A stretch of DNA of 64,000 bases from Pseudanabaena galeata CCNP1313 (GTDB taxonomy: Bacteria; Cyanobacteriota; Cyanobacteriia; Pseudanabaenales; Pseudanabaenaceae), in the NCBI RefSeq assembly GCF_029910235.1, contig NZ_CP112874.1:1178001-1242000 (forward strand), written 5' to 3'. Of the stretch, positions 26,829 to 35,193 are shown piece after piece (the first letter of the stretch is position 1; each line of letters opens with the position of its first letter). The translations under genes were made by a program, and so were the position numbers. Under the pieces are notes generated by a model that did no database searches, was not told the origin of the DNA, and was given only the letters and a program-made list of their open reading frames with translations.

Positions 26829-27053
26829 CTAGGGAACCACTGTTAAACGGCGATCGCGATCGGCAGCAAACGCAAAACAAGCCTGTATGTCTGCAAGTGT
26901 TAAATCAGGAAAATCGTCTAACACCTCCTCAACACTCATTCCACCACCGAGATAGTCAAACACATCTGATACTGTAATCCGTGTGTTAACTATACAGGGC
27001 TTCCCACTGCGAATATTTGGACTGATGCGTATGCGATCGCGATAGTTTTTCAT
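26829..27053 (-). CDS. DUF433 antitoxin, copy 1
   Basis: 74 aa from ATG 27053 (a GTG 15 bp upstream is also in frame). NYRDRIRISPNIRSGKPCIV and the RITVSDVFDYLGGGMS segment are typical of DUF433, the antitoxin half of DUF433/DUF5615 modules. DLTLADIQACFAFAADRDRR completes the small HTH-like fold. Its toxin is reduced to a 50-bp remnant. Almost identical to the copy at 28392. Confidence 0.85.
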   Translation of the reverse strand: MKNYRDRIRISPNIRSGKPCIVNTRITVSDVFDYLGGGMSVEEVLDDFPDLTLADIQACFAFAADRDRRLTVVP

Positions 27054-27191
27054 AATCAAGATTTGCACATAACCTAATCCTAAGATAACAGTGACTTTAT
27101 AGGAATGTAGATTTTGGGAAAGCGATCGCTGTTTGATTTTGATGAAGTGGCGATCATGTTAATCTGTAGATAGAAATTAGGGAATAAAGCT

Positions 27192-27300
27192 ATGACTGCT
27201 GTAGTACAAGAGCTTCTAAATACCTTTGACAATCTGACATACTCAGAATGCCGAGGATATTTTTCTAACATTAGACCAAGAAGAGTTAACCTATGAGTAG
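27192..27300 (+). pseudogene. Internally deleted antitoxin gene
   Basis: Starts MTAVVQELLNTFDNLT as in antitoxins paired with PemK/MazF-type toxins, then a deletion joins it out of frame to NAEDIFLTLDQEELTYE-stop. The TAG at 27298-27300 overlaps the ATG of the degraded toxin at 27293, the usual module layout. Confidence 0.7.
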
Positions 27301-27624
27301 TCCCGAACGTGGAGAAGTTTGGTTAGTTGATCTTGGCTATTCAGACCATATTTAGTTGTCAGCATTCCAGCACTAGAAAGTGATCGAGCCTTAGTAACCC
27401 TAGTTCCACATACAACAAGTTTGCGCGATTCCAGATTTGAAGTACAAGTCAAAGCTAAATTTCTCAGAGAAGGCGCATTTGACGTACAAAATCTCATCAC
27501 AATTCCTCACGCCAAACTTTTACGCAAATTGGGAGAGCTAACATCAGAGCAAATGCAAGACTTAGAAGATATATTGCTAGTATGGTTGGGATTTGAGTCC
27601 GAAGAAGATGAAGACTACGTATGA
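27293..27624 (+). pseudogene. PemK/MazF-like toxin gene with deletion and frameshift
   Basis: Begins MSSPERGEVWLVDLG (MazF-type beta strand). After a small deletion the frame changes and continues as RPYLVVSIPALESDRALVTL, then VQVKAKFLREGAFDVQNL to the stop at 27624. In the original frame TAG occurs after ~20 codons. Both toxin and antitoxin of this module are broken. Confidence 0.75.
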
Positions 27625-27770
27625 AAAAATTTGAGTCTTAAAGAAAGGCGATCGCTGTTTGATTTTGATGAAGCGGCGATCGCGATTTTGGGTATTGAGG
27701 GGGCGATCCCTCTGCAACTCAAACTTAAACTCTGTGCTAGGATCTTAAATATTTTAGCGACCTAAATTAT

Positions 27771-27977
27771 ATGAAAAGCCAGTTATTACAATTAGCTTTT
27801 GAAATAGAGCTTCAAGATGGAGAAAAACTTACAATACCTAGCTCCATAATAGAAGGAGTTGGCAAAGGTAAATGGCTTATTACCATTCAGCCCAAATCAG
27901 AAACAGGCGATCGCGCCCATGATGCCTTCTTAAAAAGTTATTCGCCAGAAGATGAAGGATTATATGACGACTATTAA
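27771..27977 (+). CDS. Antitoxin of the intact PemK-type module
   Basis: 68 aa: FEIELQDGEKLTIPSSIIEG, then KGKWLITIQPKS and an acidic C-terminus (SPEDEGLYDDY). Size, acidic tail and 14-bp overlap with the following toxin gene (ATG 27964) fit an antitoxin. Family not recognised by name. Confidence 0.65.
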   Translation: MKSQLLQLAFEIELQDGEKLTIPSSIIEGVGKGKWLITIQPKSETGDRAHDAFLKSYSPEDEGLYDDY

Positions 27978-28293
27978 GGCAGGAGAAATCTGGGTTGCAG
28001 CAATTCCTTTTACAAATGGCATATCTTCAAAAAAGAGACCCGTATTAATTCTTTGGCTAGATGGAACCGATGTTGTATTAGCAGCAGTGACATCCGCACA
28101 ACCGAGAACACAAACCGATGTTTTACTAAAAGACTGGTCAGCCAGTGGTTTGCGAGTTGCCTCAACTGTGCGTTTATCCCGACTTGATTGCTTAGAGAAG
28201 TCTTTACTAATTACCAAATTAGGACAGCTATCTCAAGATGATGCTAATCATTTGCGCGAAGTATGGAACATTCATATCAAACCCCAGTTCTAA
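27964..28293 (+). CDS. PemK/MazF family endoribonuclease toxin
   Basis: 109 aa from ATG 27964, preceded by GAAGGA. KAGEIWVAAIPFTNG, KKRPVLIL and STVRLSRLDCLEKSLLITKL are the conserved strands of the PemK fold; VTSAQPRTQTDV is the variable loop. Expected to cleave RNA when its antitoxin is lost. It is the only toxin in the island that looks intact. Confidence 0.8.
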   Translation: MTTIKAGEIWVAAIPFTNGISSKKRPVLILWLDGTDVVLAAVTSAQPRTQTDVLLKDWSASGLRVASTVRLSRLDCLEKSLLITKLGQLSQDDANHLREVWNIHIKPQF

Positions 28294-28331
28294 AGTAAGG
28301 TAATCGCTATTTAATTTTTTGAAGAGGCAAT

Positions 28332-28386
28332 TCAATTCAAAATCACTAATATTGACTTAGAAAGATTACTTCTTATCAAATAGCAA
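28332..28386 (-). pseudogene. DUF5615 toxin remnant, copy 2 (MITE-free)
   Basis: Counterpart of 26774-26823: LLFDKK then, out of frame, RSNLSKSILVILN-stop. The stop codon is retained because no MITE is inserted here. The same internal deletion is present, so it preceded the duplication. Confidence 0.6.
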
Positions 28387-28391
28387 CCTTC

Positions 28392-28616
28392 CTAGGGAAC
28401 CACTGTTAAACGGCGATCGCGATCGGCAGCAAACGCAAAACAAGCCTGTATGTCTGCAAGTGTTAAATCAGGAAAATCGTCTAACACCTCCTCAACACTC
28501 ATTCCACCACCGAGATAGTCAAACACATCTGATACTGTAATCCATGTGTTAACTATACAGGGCTTCCCACTGCGAATATTCGGACTGATGCGTATGCGAT
28601 CGCGATAGTTTTTCAT
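28392..28616 (-). CDS. DUF433 antitoxin, copy 2
   Basis: 74 aa from ATG 28616, differing from the 26829 copy by Trp for Arg in NT(R/W)ITVSDVF. That Arg is common in the family, so this copy could be impaired. Flanks are also duplicated (~90 bp upstream, ~60 bp downstream). Confidence 0.8.
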   Translation of the reverse strand: MKNYRDRIRISPNIRSGKPCIVNTWITVSDVFDYLGGGMSVEEVLDDFPDLTLADIQACFAFAADRDRRLTVVP

Positions 28617-28755
28617 AATCAAGATTTGCACATAACCTAATCCTATGATAACAGCGACTTTATAAGAATGTAGATTTTGGGAAAGCGATCGCTGTTTGAT
28701 TTTCGTGAAGAGGTTACATAAATGGTATGCTTGACGTAACACGTAAAACTTGCCT

Positions 28756-29040
28756 ATGCCTCAATAGTACAAAGACAAACGCACAGCCAAATATGCTGCT
28801 GGCGAACGAGTCAAAGAATTTCAGGCTTTTGAAAGACAAGCATACAAACGTCTAGAAATCCTAGAAGCTGCGCCTAACAAAGAATCCTTAATGGCTTTAC
28901 CAAGCACCCGTTTTGAGGCATTAGGCGGAGATAGGAAAGGAAAGGACAGTATCCGCATAAATGACAAATGGCGTATTTGCTTTGAGTGGAAAGAAACAGA
29001 AAATCATCCATTTAATATCGAAATTGTCGATTATCACTAA
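28756..29040 (+). pseudogene. higB: HigB-type toxin gene with an early TAG stop
   Basis: The frame reads M-P-Q-stop (TAG 28765-28767), then continues without interruption for 90 codons as YKDKRTAKYAAGERVKEFQA, KRLEILEAAPNKESLMALPS, FEALGGDRKGKDSIRINDKW, RICFEW to TAA 29040. This is a normal RelE/HigB toxin except for the stop at codon 4. No downstream start would keep the fold. 14 bp upstream of intact higA. Confidence 0.8.
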
Positions 29041-29054
29041 AGGAGAAAAGAACT

Positions 29055-29354
29055 ATGGCAAGACCCGCAATTCACGCTGGTGAAATCTTAGCTGATGAAC
29101 TAGAAGAACTGGGAATTAGTGCATCAGAACTGGCGCGATCGCTTCATATCCCCACAAATCGTATTACGCAAATCCTCAAAGGGCAAAGAGGCATTACTGC
29201 TGACACTGCATTGCCTCTAGGGCGATGGTTTGGCACTGGAGCAGAACTATGGCTTAATTTGCAAAAAGCTTATGAGTTACGCCTAGCTGAACAGTTAGCG
29301 GGAGAAGAAATCAAAAAAACGATTCAACCTCGTTCATCCATGAATAATCAGTAA
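29055..29354 (+). CDS. higA: HigA family antitoxin
   Basis: 99 aa XRE-type helix-turn-helix protein: HAGEILADELEELGISASEL then ARSLHIPTNRITQILKGQRG and WFGTGAELWLNLQKAYELR. Preceded by AAAGGAGAAAAGAACT. It normally neutralises HigB and represses its operon; here the toxin frame is closed by a stop codon. Confidence 0.88.
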   Translation: MARPAIHAGEILADELEELGISASELARSLHIPTNRITQILKGQRGITADTALPLGRWFGTGAELWLNLQKAYELRLAEQLAGEEIKKTIQPRSSMNNQ

Positions 29355-29382
29355 CTAATTCAAGTTTAGATAGAGAACAATC

Positions 29383-29610
29383 ATGAAATATCCAATAGTG
29401 ATTTATCCAAGTGAAGAAAGTGTTTTTATTGCTGAAATTCCAGCCTTAAAAGGATGTTTAGCTCAAGGTGAAACCCTAGAAGAAACCTTGCAAGAGTTAA
29501 TAACAGGAAGAACTTTGTGGCTAGAGACAGCCCACAAGCATGGTCAAAAACTTCCAGACGAAGGTAAGGCGATCGCTAAAGTAAAAGCATTAAGTGCGAT
29601 CGCTGTTTGA
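29383..29610 (+). CDS. HicB family antitoxin, orphan
   Basis: 75 aa: YPIVIYPSEESVFIAEIPAL, KGCLAQGETLEETLQELIT is the degenerate RNase-H-like HicB fold. No hicA is present on either side. The last codons lie in the HIP1-rich island repeat (GCGATCGCTGTTTGA), which supplies the stop. Confidence 0.8.
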   Translation: MKYPIVIYPSEESVFIAEIPALKGCLAQGETLEETLQELITGRTLWLETAHKHGQKLPDEGKAIAKVKALSAIAV

Positions 29611-29840
29611 TTTTTTTGAAGTGGCGATCGCGATGTTTTGGGTGTTGAGGGTGCGATCGCTGTTTGATTTTTTTTGAAGTGGCGATTTTTCAACTTTGCT
29701 ACTAGCCATCTTTCTTACAAATATACTCAACCTCCAAAATAAAAGACGACCCTTAGCATCGCCTTCTATTTAGGAGGTTGAGAGTAAAGATAATTCAGAA
29801 AAAGAGACTGCGCCCTTTTTCTGAATCCTATGAAATCGCA

Positions 29841-30116
29841 TTACTCAACAACTTTTTCTTTGAATTGCTTACCAGCCGAAAAAGCAGGAACGCGGGTAGC
29901 GGCAATCACCATCTTTTCGCCAGTACGAGGGTTGCGACCTTCGCGCTCTTGACGATCGCGTGGCTCAAATGAACCAAAGCCAACTAAAGTAACGCGATCT
30001 CCTTCAGCCACAGCATCAACAATTGATTCGAGGGCCGCAGTAACGATCACTTCAATATTTTTCTTGGATACGGATACCTTTTCGGCGATCGCATCTACTA
30101 ATTCACCTTTATTCAC
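29841..30116 (-). CDS. HU family DNA-binding protein
   Basis: 91 aa from GTG 30116, chosen because AGGAG lies 8 bp upstream and the length then matches HU. NKGELVDAIAEKVSVSKKNI, VTLVGFGSFEPRDRQEREGR, NPRTGEK and FSAGKQFKEKV are diagnostic. Nucleoid-associated, bends DNA as a dimer. Single gene. Confidence 0.92.
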   Translation of the reverse strand: MNKGELVDAIAEKVSVSKKNIEVIVTAALESIVDAVAEGDRVTLVGFGSFEPRDRQEREGRNPRTGEKMVIAATRVPAFSAGKQFKEKVVE

Positions 30117-30280
30117 AGATATAGCTCCTATGTCGCTTGAGATTAAGACGTAATTTTTCAGGATTGGTATCAGGATTGCAGTGGTGCGAAACGCCTCTGC
30201 ATAATCCATAAGACGGAATCAATACTACAGCACCTATGGCAGTCGTCAAGCGCTTTTGACAAAAGTTTCGCAAAAGTTTT

Positions 30281-30323
30281 TAAACCAGTAAAGATTATGC
30301 AAATCATAATCTTTACTGGTTTA
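30281..30323. terminator. Palindrome after the PBP gene
   Basis: TAAACCAGTAAAGATTATG and CATAATCTTTACTGGTTTA pair around CAAAT. It includes the PBP stop codon and lies between the PBP gene and the HU gene. Confidence 0.65.
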
Positions 30324-32582
30324 GCGTACAGCTTGTCGCATATACTCACCCCAAACCTGTGCAGCAACTGCACTTGAGCCATTGGTTACTCCCTCATCAT
30401 TACCAAGCCAAACGGCTGTGACGAGGTTTCGCCTTGGTACAGCACCAATAAACCAAAGATCTCTACCTTCGTCGGTGGTTCCTGTTTTTCCGACCACAGT
30501 ACCTTGAGGAATCGCCGCCGATCGCCCCGTCCCGAATTGGACAACACCGCGCATCATATCCACCATCGTGCTAGCTACACCTGCATCGATCGCCTGACGT
30601 GGCTTTATAAAGGTATTTGCATCAAAAATGACGCGACAGGTACTGCGATCTTTAGGATTTTGACAGTCAGTACTATCGAGAATGCGTTTGATGGCATGGG
30701 GTTTAATGTACTTACCTTCATTGACGATGGTGGCATAGGCTCCAGCCATCTCTAGGATTTTGACTTCATTACCTCCTAAAACCATATTGCTCGATTCATC
30801 AAGTTTGGTGGTGATCCCCAAGTTTTTTGCCATTTTTACGACATTATCCAAACCCGCACTATTGGCAATCCTGACCGCCACCACATTTTCTGATAGGGCA
30901 AAGCCACGATACATGTCGATCGCTCCACTACCGCCATTGTGACAGCCGATAATTCCAGAAAGAGCGCTACAAGAAAATGTGGTACTGGGAGAAATACCAC
31001 GATCGATCGCTGCCGCATAGCCAAATAATTTAAAGGTTGAACCTGGTTGGCGTATGGCTTGGGAAGCGCGGTTAAACTGGCTTGCTCTGTAGTCAACACC
31101 ACCTGTCATCGTCAATAGCGAGCCATCGCTACTATTCACCGTCACGATCGCCCCTTGACTAAATCCGTAACTACCGCCATCACGGGCAACAGCATCACGT
31201 AATGCCTCGTCAGAAGCCTTTTGCATGGCAAGATCGAGATAGGTCTCCACAATTAAGTTTCCCTCCCGCGCAAAGTTATCGCCAAGGATATCTTGTAATT
31301 CTTCAAACACATAGCTGTAGTAATAAGGCGCAACTGAGCCTTGCAGCTTAGTTTTTGCCGATTCATTGAGAATCAATACCGATCTCCTTGCCCGTTCGGC
31401 ATCTTTATCGGTAATCATCCCCAATTCCGCCATGCGATTGAGAATTCGATCGCGATATTCGATCGCTAAATTTTTGTTTTTAAAGGGGTTAATCGTTTCT
31501 GGGGAAGGTAGTAGCCCGACTAGGGTTGCGGCTTCCGAGAGAGATAATTCTGAAGCTTCTTTGCCAAAATAAAGTTTGGCTGCATCCTTAAAGCCATAAA
31601 CGCCATAGCCCGTATAGGCACGATTGAGATATAGCCGTAAGATTTCTTCTTTGCTATAGGTAAATGTGAGTTTAATCGCCGCCGCCGCCTCACGCCATTT
31701 GCGTCCTGCGGAGTCATCTGTCCCCACATAGGTTTTGCCTAGCAAGTTTCTCGCTAACTGCTGAGTGATGGTACTAGCACCCTCTAAGCGTTCCCCCCGA
31801 CTACGGACATTGGTGACGATCGCTCGCGCCACACCTACGGGATCAACTCCAATATTCCAATTGAAGGAAGTATCTTCGGAGGCGATTACCGCTTGCGGAA
31901 TAAATTTTCCAAACTCCCCCAGACTGGCATATTCCGTATGATTAGCAATATCGGTGGGATCAAGGCGCTTGATACTGTCACCAGCAAAAACTTCAACAGG
32001 GCCCTGCTGTGTCACAGGCAGAGGCTTGAGAGATGGGACACGGCTAAGCTCATAGCCGATCGCTAAAACCAGCATCCCTGCGATCACGCCAATGCCGATT
32101 CCCGTATATTGCACCGTGCGAATATACCAAGGCGGCGGATCGATGTAGCAGATTGTGGCGGCTTCGGCAAGTTCTGGGGGACCTAAAGTAATTGTCATTT
32201 TGTGACGTAGTGGCACGGACTTAAGGCGCTGCTTTTGACGATAAATACCATTAGTCGAGTCTTGGTCTTGCAGAATAAATTGGGCTTTCTTTTGGGTGCG
32301 ATCGCGGACTAATTGGGCATGAACTTGGCTCACAAGCGGAGTTTGTACGACAATATCGCATTTGCCCGTACTGCGTCCTAATATGTAGCGATCGCCCACT
32401 AAATCATAAATTTCAGGCTTATCTTTTTGCGATCGGCGCACTTCTAACTTGGGGACACGCTCTTTGGGATTAATTTTTAAAACACCATTAACCACCTGTG
32501 TAAGCTGATTGATCTGGGTCATCAACTTGGACTGAGGTGGTTTCGGGGACTTAGGCTGTGATGGTGGCTGTGGCGATTTCAT
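30321..32582 (-). CDS. Class A penicillin-binding protein with N-terminal FHA domain
   Basis: 753 aa. An FHA domain (~62-140: YILGRSTGKCDI, DQDSTNGIY) precedes the single membrane helix (~158-183). The glycosyltransferase domain (VIASEDTSFNWNIGVDPVG, GASTITQQLARNLL) and transpeptidase domain follow: SxxK in GSTFKLFG, SxN in SENVVAV, KTG in GKTGTTDEGRD. It polymerises and cross-links peptidoglycan. The cytoplasmic FHA domain, common in cyanobacterial PBPs, suggests control by a Ser/Thr kinase. Confidence 0.93.
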   Translation of the reverse strand: MKSPQPPSQPKSPKPPQSKLMTQINQLTQVVNGVLKINPKERVPKLEVRRSQKDKPEIYDLVGDRYILGRSTGKCDIVVQTPLVSQVHAQLVRDRTQKKAQFILQDQDSTNGIYRQKQRLKSVPLRHKMTITLGPPELAEAATICYIDPPPWYIRTVQYTGIGIGVIAGMLVLAIGYELSRVPSLKPLPVTQQGPVEVFAGDSIKRLDPTDIANHTEYASLGEFGKFIPQAVIASEDTSFNWNIGVDPVGVARAIVTNVRSRGERLEGASTITQQLARNLLGKTYVGTDDSAGRKWREAAAAIKLTFTYSKEEILRLYLNRAYTGYGVYGFKDAAKLYFGKEASELSLSEAATLVGLLPSPETINPFKNKNLAIEYRDRILNRMAELGMITDKDAERARRSVLILNESAKTKLQGSVAPYYYSYVFEELQDILGDNFAREGNLIVETYLDLAMQKASDEALRDAVARDGGSYGFSQGAIVTVNSSDGSLLTMTGGVDYRASQFNRASQAIRQPGSTFKLFGYAAAIDRGISPSTTFSCSALSGIIGCHNGGSGAIDMYRGFALSENVVAVRIANSAGLDNVVKMAKNLGITTKLDESSNMVLGGNEVKILEMAGAYATIVNEGKYIKPHAIKRILDSTDCQNPKDRSTCRVIFDANTFIKPRQAIDAGVASTMVDMMRGVVQFGTGRSAAIPQGTVVGKTGTTDEGRDLWFIGAVPRRNLVTAVWLGNDEGVTNGSSAVAAQVWGEYMRQAVR

Positions 32583-32658
32583 AAATTGCTAGGACGTAAT
32601 TTTGGAGAGCGTGGTTTCCAGTCATGACCTCAAATTTAATTATGCACTGTGACCATAC

Positions 32659-35193
32659 TCATTTTTCAGACAGTCTAGGCAATTTTAGTGTACCGAGATC
32701 ATACAAACCTACTTTACCTTCAGGGATCTCAAACTGGAGCTTTTGGGAGCCAATCTGTAGCTCGTAACGACCAACCTTAAAACCTGTTAGAGCAAACTTG
32801 CCAGCTCGATTGGTAAATAGAGTAACTGCTTGCCATTGAGGATCAGAAAGAGAACGGACTTCTCCTGCTTGAAGGGCGATCGCAGTTCCTTTCTCATCGG
32901 TCAAAATACCCCGTATATAGACAGTTGCCTCCGTACCGACTCGAATCACAGTACCGCTTTTATAGGTGGGTAAAGCGTAATAAACAGGATTCCCAGTTTC
33001 TATACCTGTGGGAGCGTCGGGAACTTCTAGTAATAGACGGGAAACAACATAGGAAGATAAATTGGGTACTACGGCTGCACCAAACTCATCAGCCCGACTA
33101 AGATATGTTCCTTGTCCGTCAGGGTTTACGCCGACTATTTGCGAAGCTAAGGCTTTTTCAGGCACAACCAGCGCAAAGCTATCACTAATGGGACGGGAGA
33201 AAGCGATATTGCCATCGGCAAAGGCGATCGCGGTTCTCACACTCACCAGAGCATTGGCTTGGGTGCTAGTGGGCGTAAAAACAATTTCGGGTGCAAGGTT
33301 CCAAATAGCGCGATAGCCTGTGTAGGTGAAGTTGGTATTTAGGCGATCGCTACCGCGACTGCGGCTCAACCCAAAGGAACCACTAAGAGATTCACTAACT
33401 TGTGGTGTACGAAAGCCCCAAGATACTTGCTGAGTAGGGCTGTCAGTATTGCGGATTTCGGTACTAGCTTGAATCGGTTGCGAATTTTGACCAAGATTTA
33501 GCTGCATACTGATGAGGGCGCGTTGCTCATTGAGTCCATTAGTATCACGGCTTTGGGATAGAGATAAATTGAGGGATAGACCCGTACTAAAGGATTTTGA
33601 TAGATCTAGTCCGACTCGATAGGAATCGGCGGTGTCACGCCCAAAACGATACTGGGCGTTAAGTCCTGCCCCTATATCCCCAAATAATTTTTGGCGATAG
33701 AATGCCGATAAATCCAGAGCCGTATTATTGCGCGGTATCTCCTCATTGCCAAAGGTAATAAATCTTGCGCCACGTTGTTCTACGCTAAAACCAAAGGAGC
33801 GATCGGTATCTTTGGCATTGAAGAAGTCGTAACGTAATCGCCATGCTAAGTCTTGACCAACATTTTGATCATTACTGATGGCGGCATCCCATGCGAAGTT
33901 ACCCAAAACAGTGGCAAAAATCCCTTCAACACCTAAAAGTTGCTGACGGCTGGTAGCTTGGGCATAGCCGCCTAAGGTCAACACATTACTCACGCCCCAA
34001 CGATGCGCCAAAGACAGAATTGGTTTTGACCAGTCATAGTTCCGTCCACCATTAAGCGTTTTTGAGGGAAATCCAAAGCTATAGGCAAACTGCTGCACAT
34101 TGGGAGCCAGAAGATTTGAGGCAACGGCGGAAGAGAAGTTAATCCTCTGCTCTTGTCCGCGATCGTCAGTGACTAAAAGTTGAATATCATTAATGCCTGT
34201 GGTCAGGGGCAATTGACGTAAATCCTGCTGCCCTGCGGGAAGGTTGATAGTTTGGGCAAGCCGACCATTGGCAAAGATTTCCACCTTAGAGGGTCGCTCT
34301 AAAAAAAATTCAAAATTATTAACGGGACGGATGACTGTATAAGGCTGTAATGAGAAGTTACGCGCTGCTGCAATGCCTCCAACCGCGATCGCATTTTGAA
34401 AACCCGTAGTTGGAAAGCTGTAATCTCCCGCGAGATAGCGCATCGCATTATCTGGATCATCACGCACCAGCCTGATATCGCCTCGCGTTAATTCGGGTTG
34501 TCCCTGTTCAACAAATGACCAGTTTCCTTCCAAAACCCAATTCTGAAAATTAATTGCGCCATCAAAACCGACAAACAAAGGTTGGCGCTGAATTCCTTTT
34601 TTTTGGTTACTTGCCAATGCAAAGCGATCGCTCGCAAAGATATTTACAAAACCACTCAGGGAGCTAACGGGAATTGCTTCTTTGGCTTCGGGCGGCAGAT
34701 TCGAGCGATCGCCTAGCACGTTAACCGCACGCACCGCAGGAGTGATTTGTAAGAACACTGCAAGGCGGCGTTCATCAAAGACTGCCTCAATGCCATTTTT
34801 TTGTAAGATATCCACCGAGAAGTCTTCGGCATTACCGATCGCGGTTTCAATGACATTGAAAACTTCGGGGCGCAAGATCGGTTTGAGTGCTTGCAGGGTA
34901 GCTTTGGACTGAAGGCGTGTTTGTTGCGGCTGACTGGGAACAAAGCTAATGCGGATCGTGGCTTGTTCGCGATCGTCAATAACAAGCGGAACAATTAGAG
35001 ACTGTTTGCCAGTATTGGCGCGAGGACGACCAAACACACGCTGAAAGGTTTCATCATCGCTATTGTTAGCAGGAAGATTTTGAGCGATCGCATAGTTTGC
35101 TATGAGCAAGCTAGGGAGACAGACAGCAAGGTATAGACAACTATAGCGGTTTTCAAATGAGCAAGAGCAAGGTAAAATGGAGAGAAAATGCAA
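32659..35193 (-). CDS. Chaperone-usher pathway outer-membrane usher, 5' end displaced by IS630
   Basis: 844 aa as read, of which the first ~17 residues come from the IS630 end. The genuine sequence begins SCLYLAVCLPSLLIANYAIA (signal peptide). The body is usher-like: a beta-strand-rich barrel (VLTLGGYAQATSRQQLLGVE, FGLSRSRGSD), a plug/N-domain segment (VEIFANGRLAQTINLPAGQQ, LPLTTGINDIQLLVTDDRG), and a C-terminal carboxypeptidase-regulatory-like domain (VYIRGILTDEKG, FTNRAGKFALTGFKVGRYEL). Its native start is at 36183 beyond the IS. Production from the IS-provided ATG is possible but unproven. Confidence 0.8.
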   Translation of the reverse strand: MHFLSILPCSCSFENRYSCLYLAVCLPSLLIANYAIAQNLPANNSDDETFQRVFGRPRANTGKQSLIVPLVIDDREQATIRISFVPSQPQQTRLQSKATLQALKPILRPEVFNVIETAIGNAEDFSVDILQKNGIEAVFDERRLAVFLQITPAVRAVNVLGDRSNLPPEAKEAIPVSSLSGFVNIFASDRFALASNQKKGIQRQPLFVGFDGAINFQNWVLEGNWSFVEQGQPELTRGDIRLVRDDPDNAMRYLAGDYSFPTTGFQNAIAVGGIAAARNFSLQPYTVIRPVNNFEFFLERPSKVEIFANGRLAQTINLPAGQQDLRQLPLTTGINDIQLLVTDDRGQEQRINFSSAVASNLLAPNVQQFAYSFGFPSKTLNGGRNYDWSKPILSLAHRWGVSNVLTLGGYAQATSRQQLLGVEGIFATVLGNFAWDAAISNDQNVGQDLAWRLRYDFFNAKDTDRSFGFSVEQRGARFITFGNEEIPRNNTALDLSAFYRQKLFGDIGAGLNAQYRFGRDTADSYRVGLDLSKSFSTGLSLNLSLSQSRDTNGLNEQRALISMQLNLGQNSQPIQASTEIRNTDSPTQQVSWGFRTPQVSESLSGSFGLSRSRGSDRLNTNFTYTGYRAIWNLAPEIVFTPTSTQANALVSVRTAIAFADGNIAFSRPISDSFALVVPEKALASQIVGVNPDGQGTYLSRADEFGAAVVPNLSSYVVSRLLLEVPDAPTGIETGNPVYYALPTYKSGTVIRVGTEATVYIRGILTDEKGTAIALQAGEVRSLSDPQWQAVTLFTNRAGKFALTGFKVGRYELQIGSQKLQFEIPEGKVGLYDLGTLKLPRLSEK

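Larger units (their letters stand above)
26003..29690. repeat. Dispersed GCGATCGCTGTTTGATTTT repeat tiling the toxin-antitoxin island
   Basis: Full or partial copies of GCGATCGCTGTTTGATTTT-(G)ATGAAGTGGCGATCGCGAT + TTTGGGTGTTGAGG lie at about 26003-26073, 26567-26600, 27121-27157, 27648-27707, 28301-28332, 28683-28713, 29596-29655 and 29654-29690. They fall between the toxin-antitoxin modules and I found none elsewhere in the window. Non-coding, and possibly recombination substrates for module shuffling. Confidence 0.7.

Noticed and set aside
35159-35193. ATG 35193 as the native start of the usher gene
   Set aside because: The first ~17 codons are IS630 sequence; rejoining the flanks at TA gives a better start at 36183 with a standard signal peptide.
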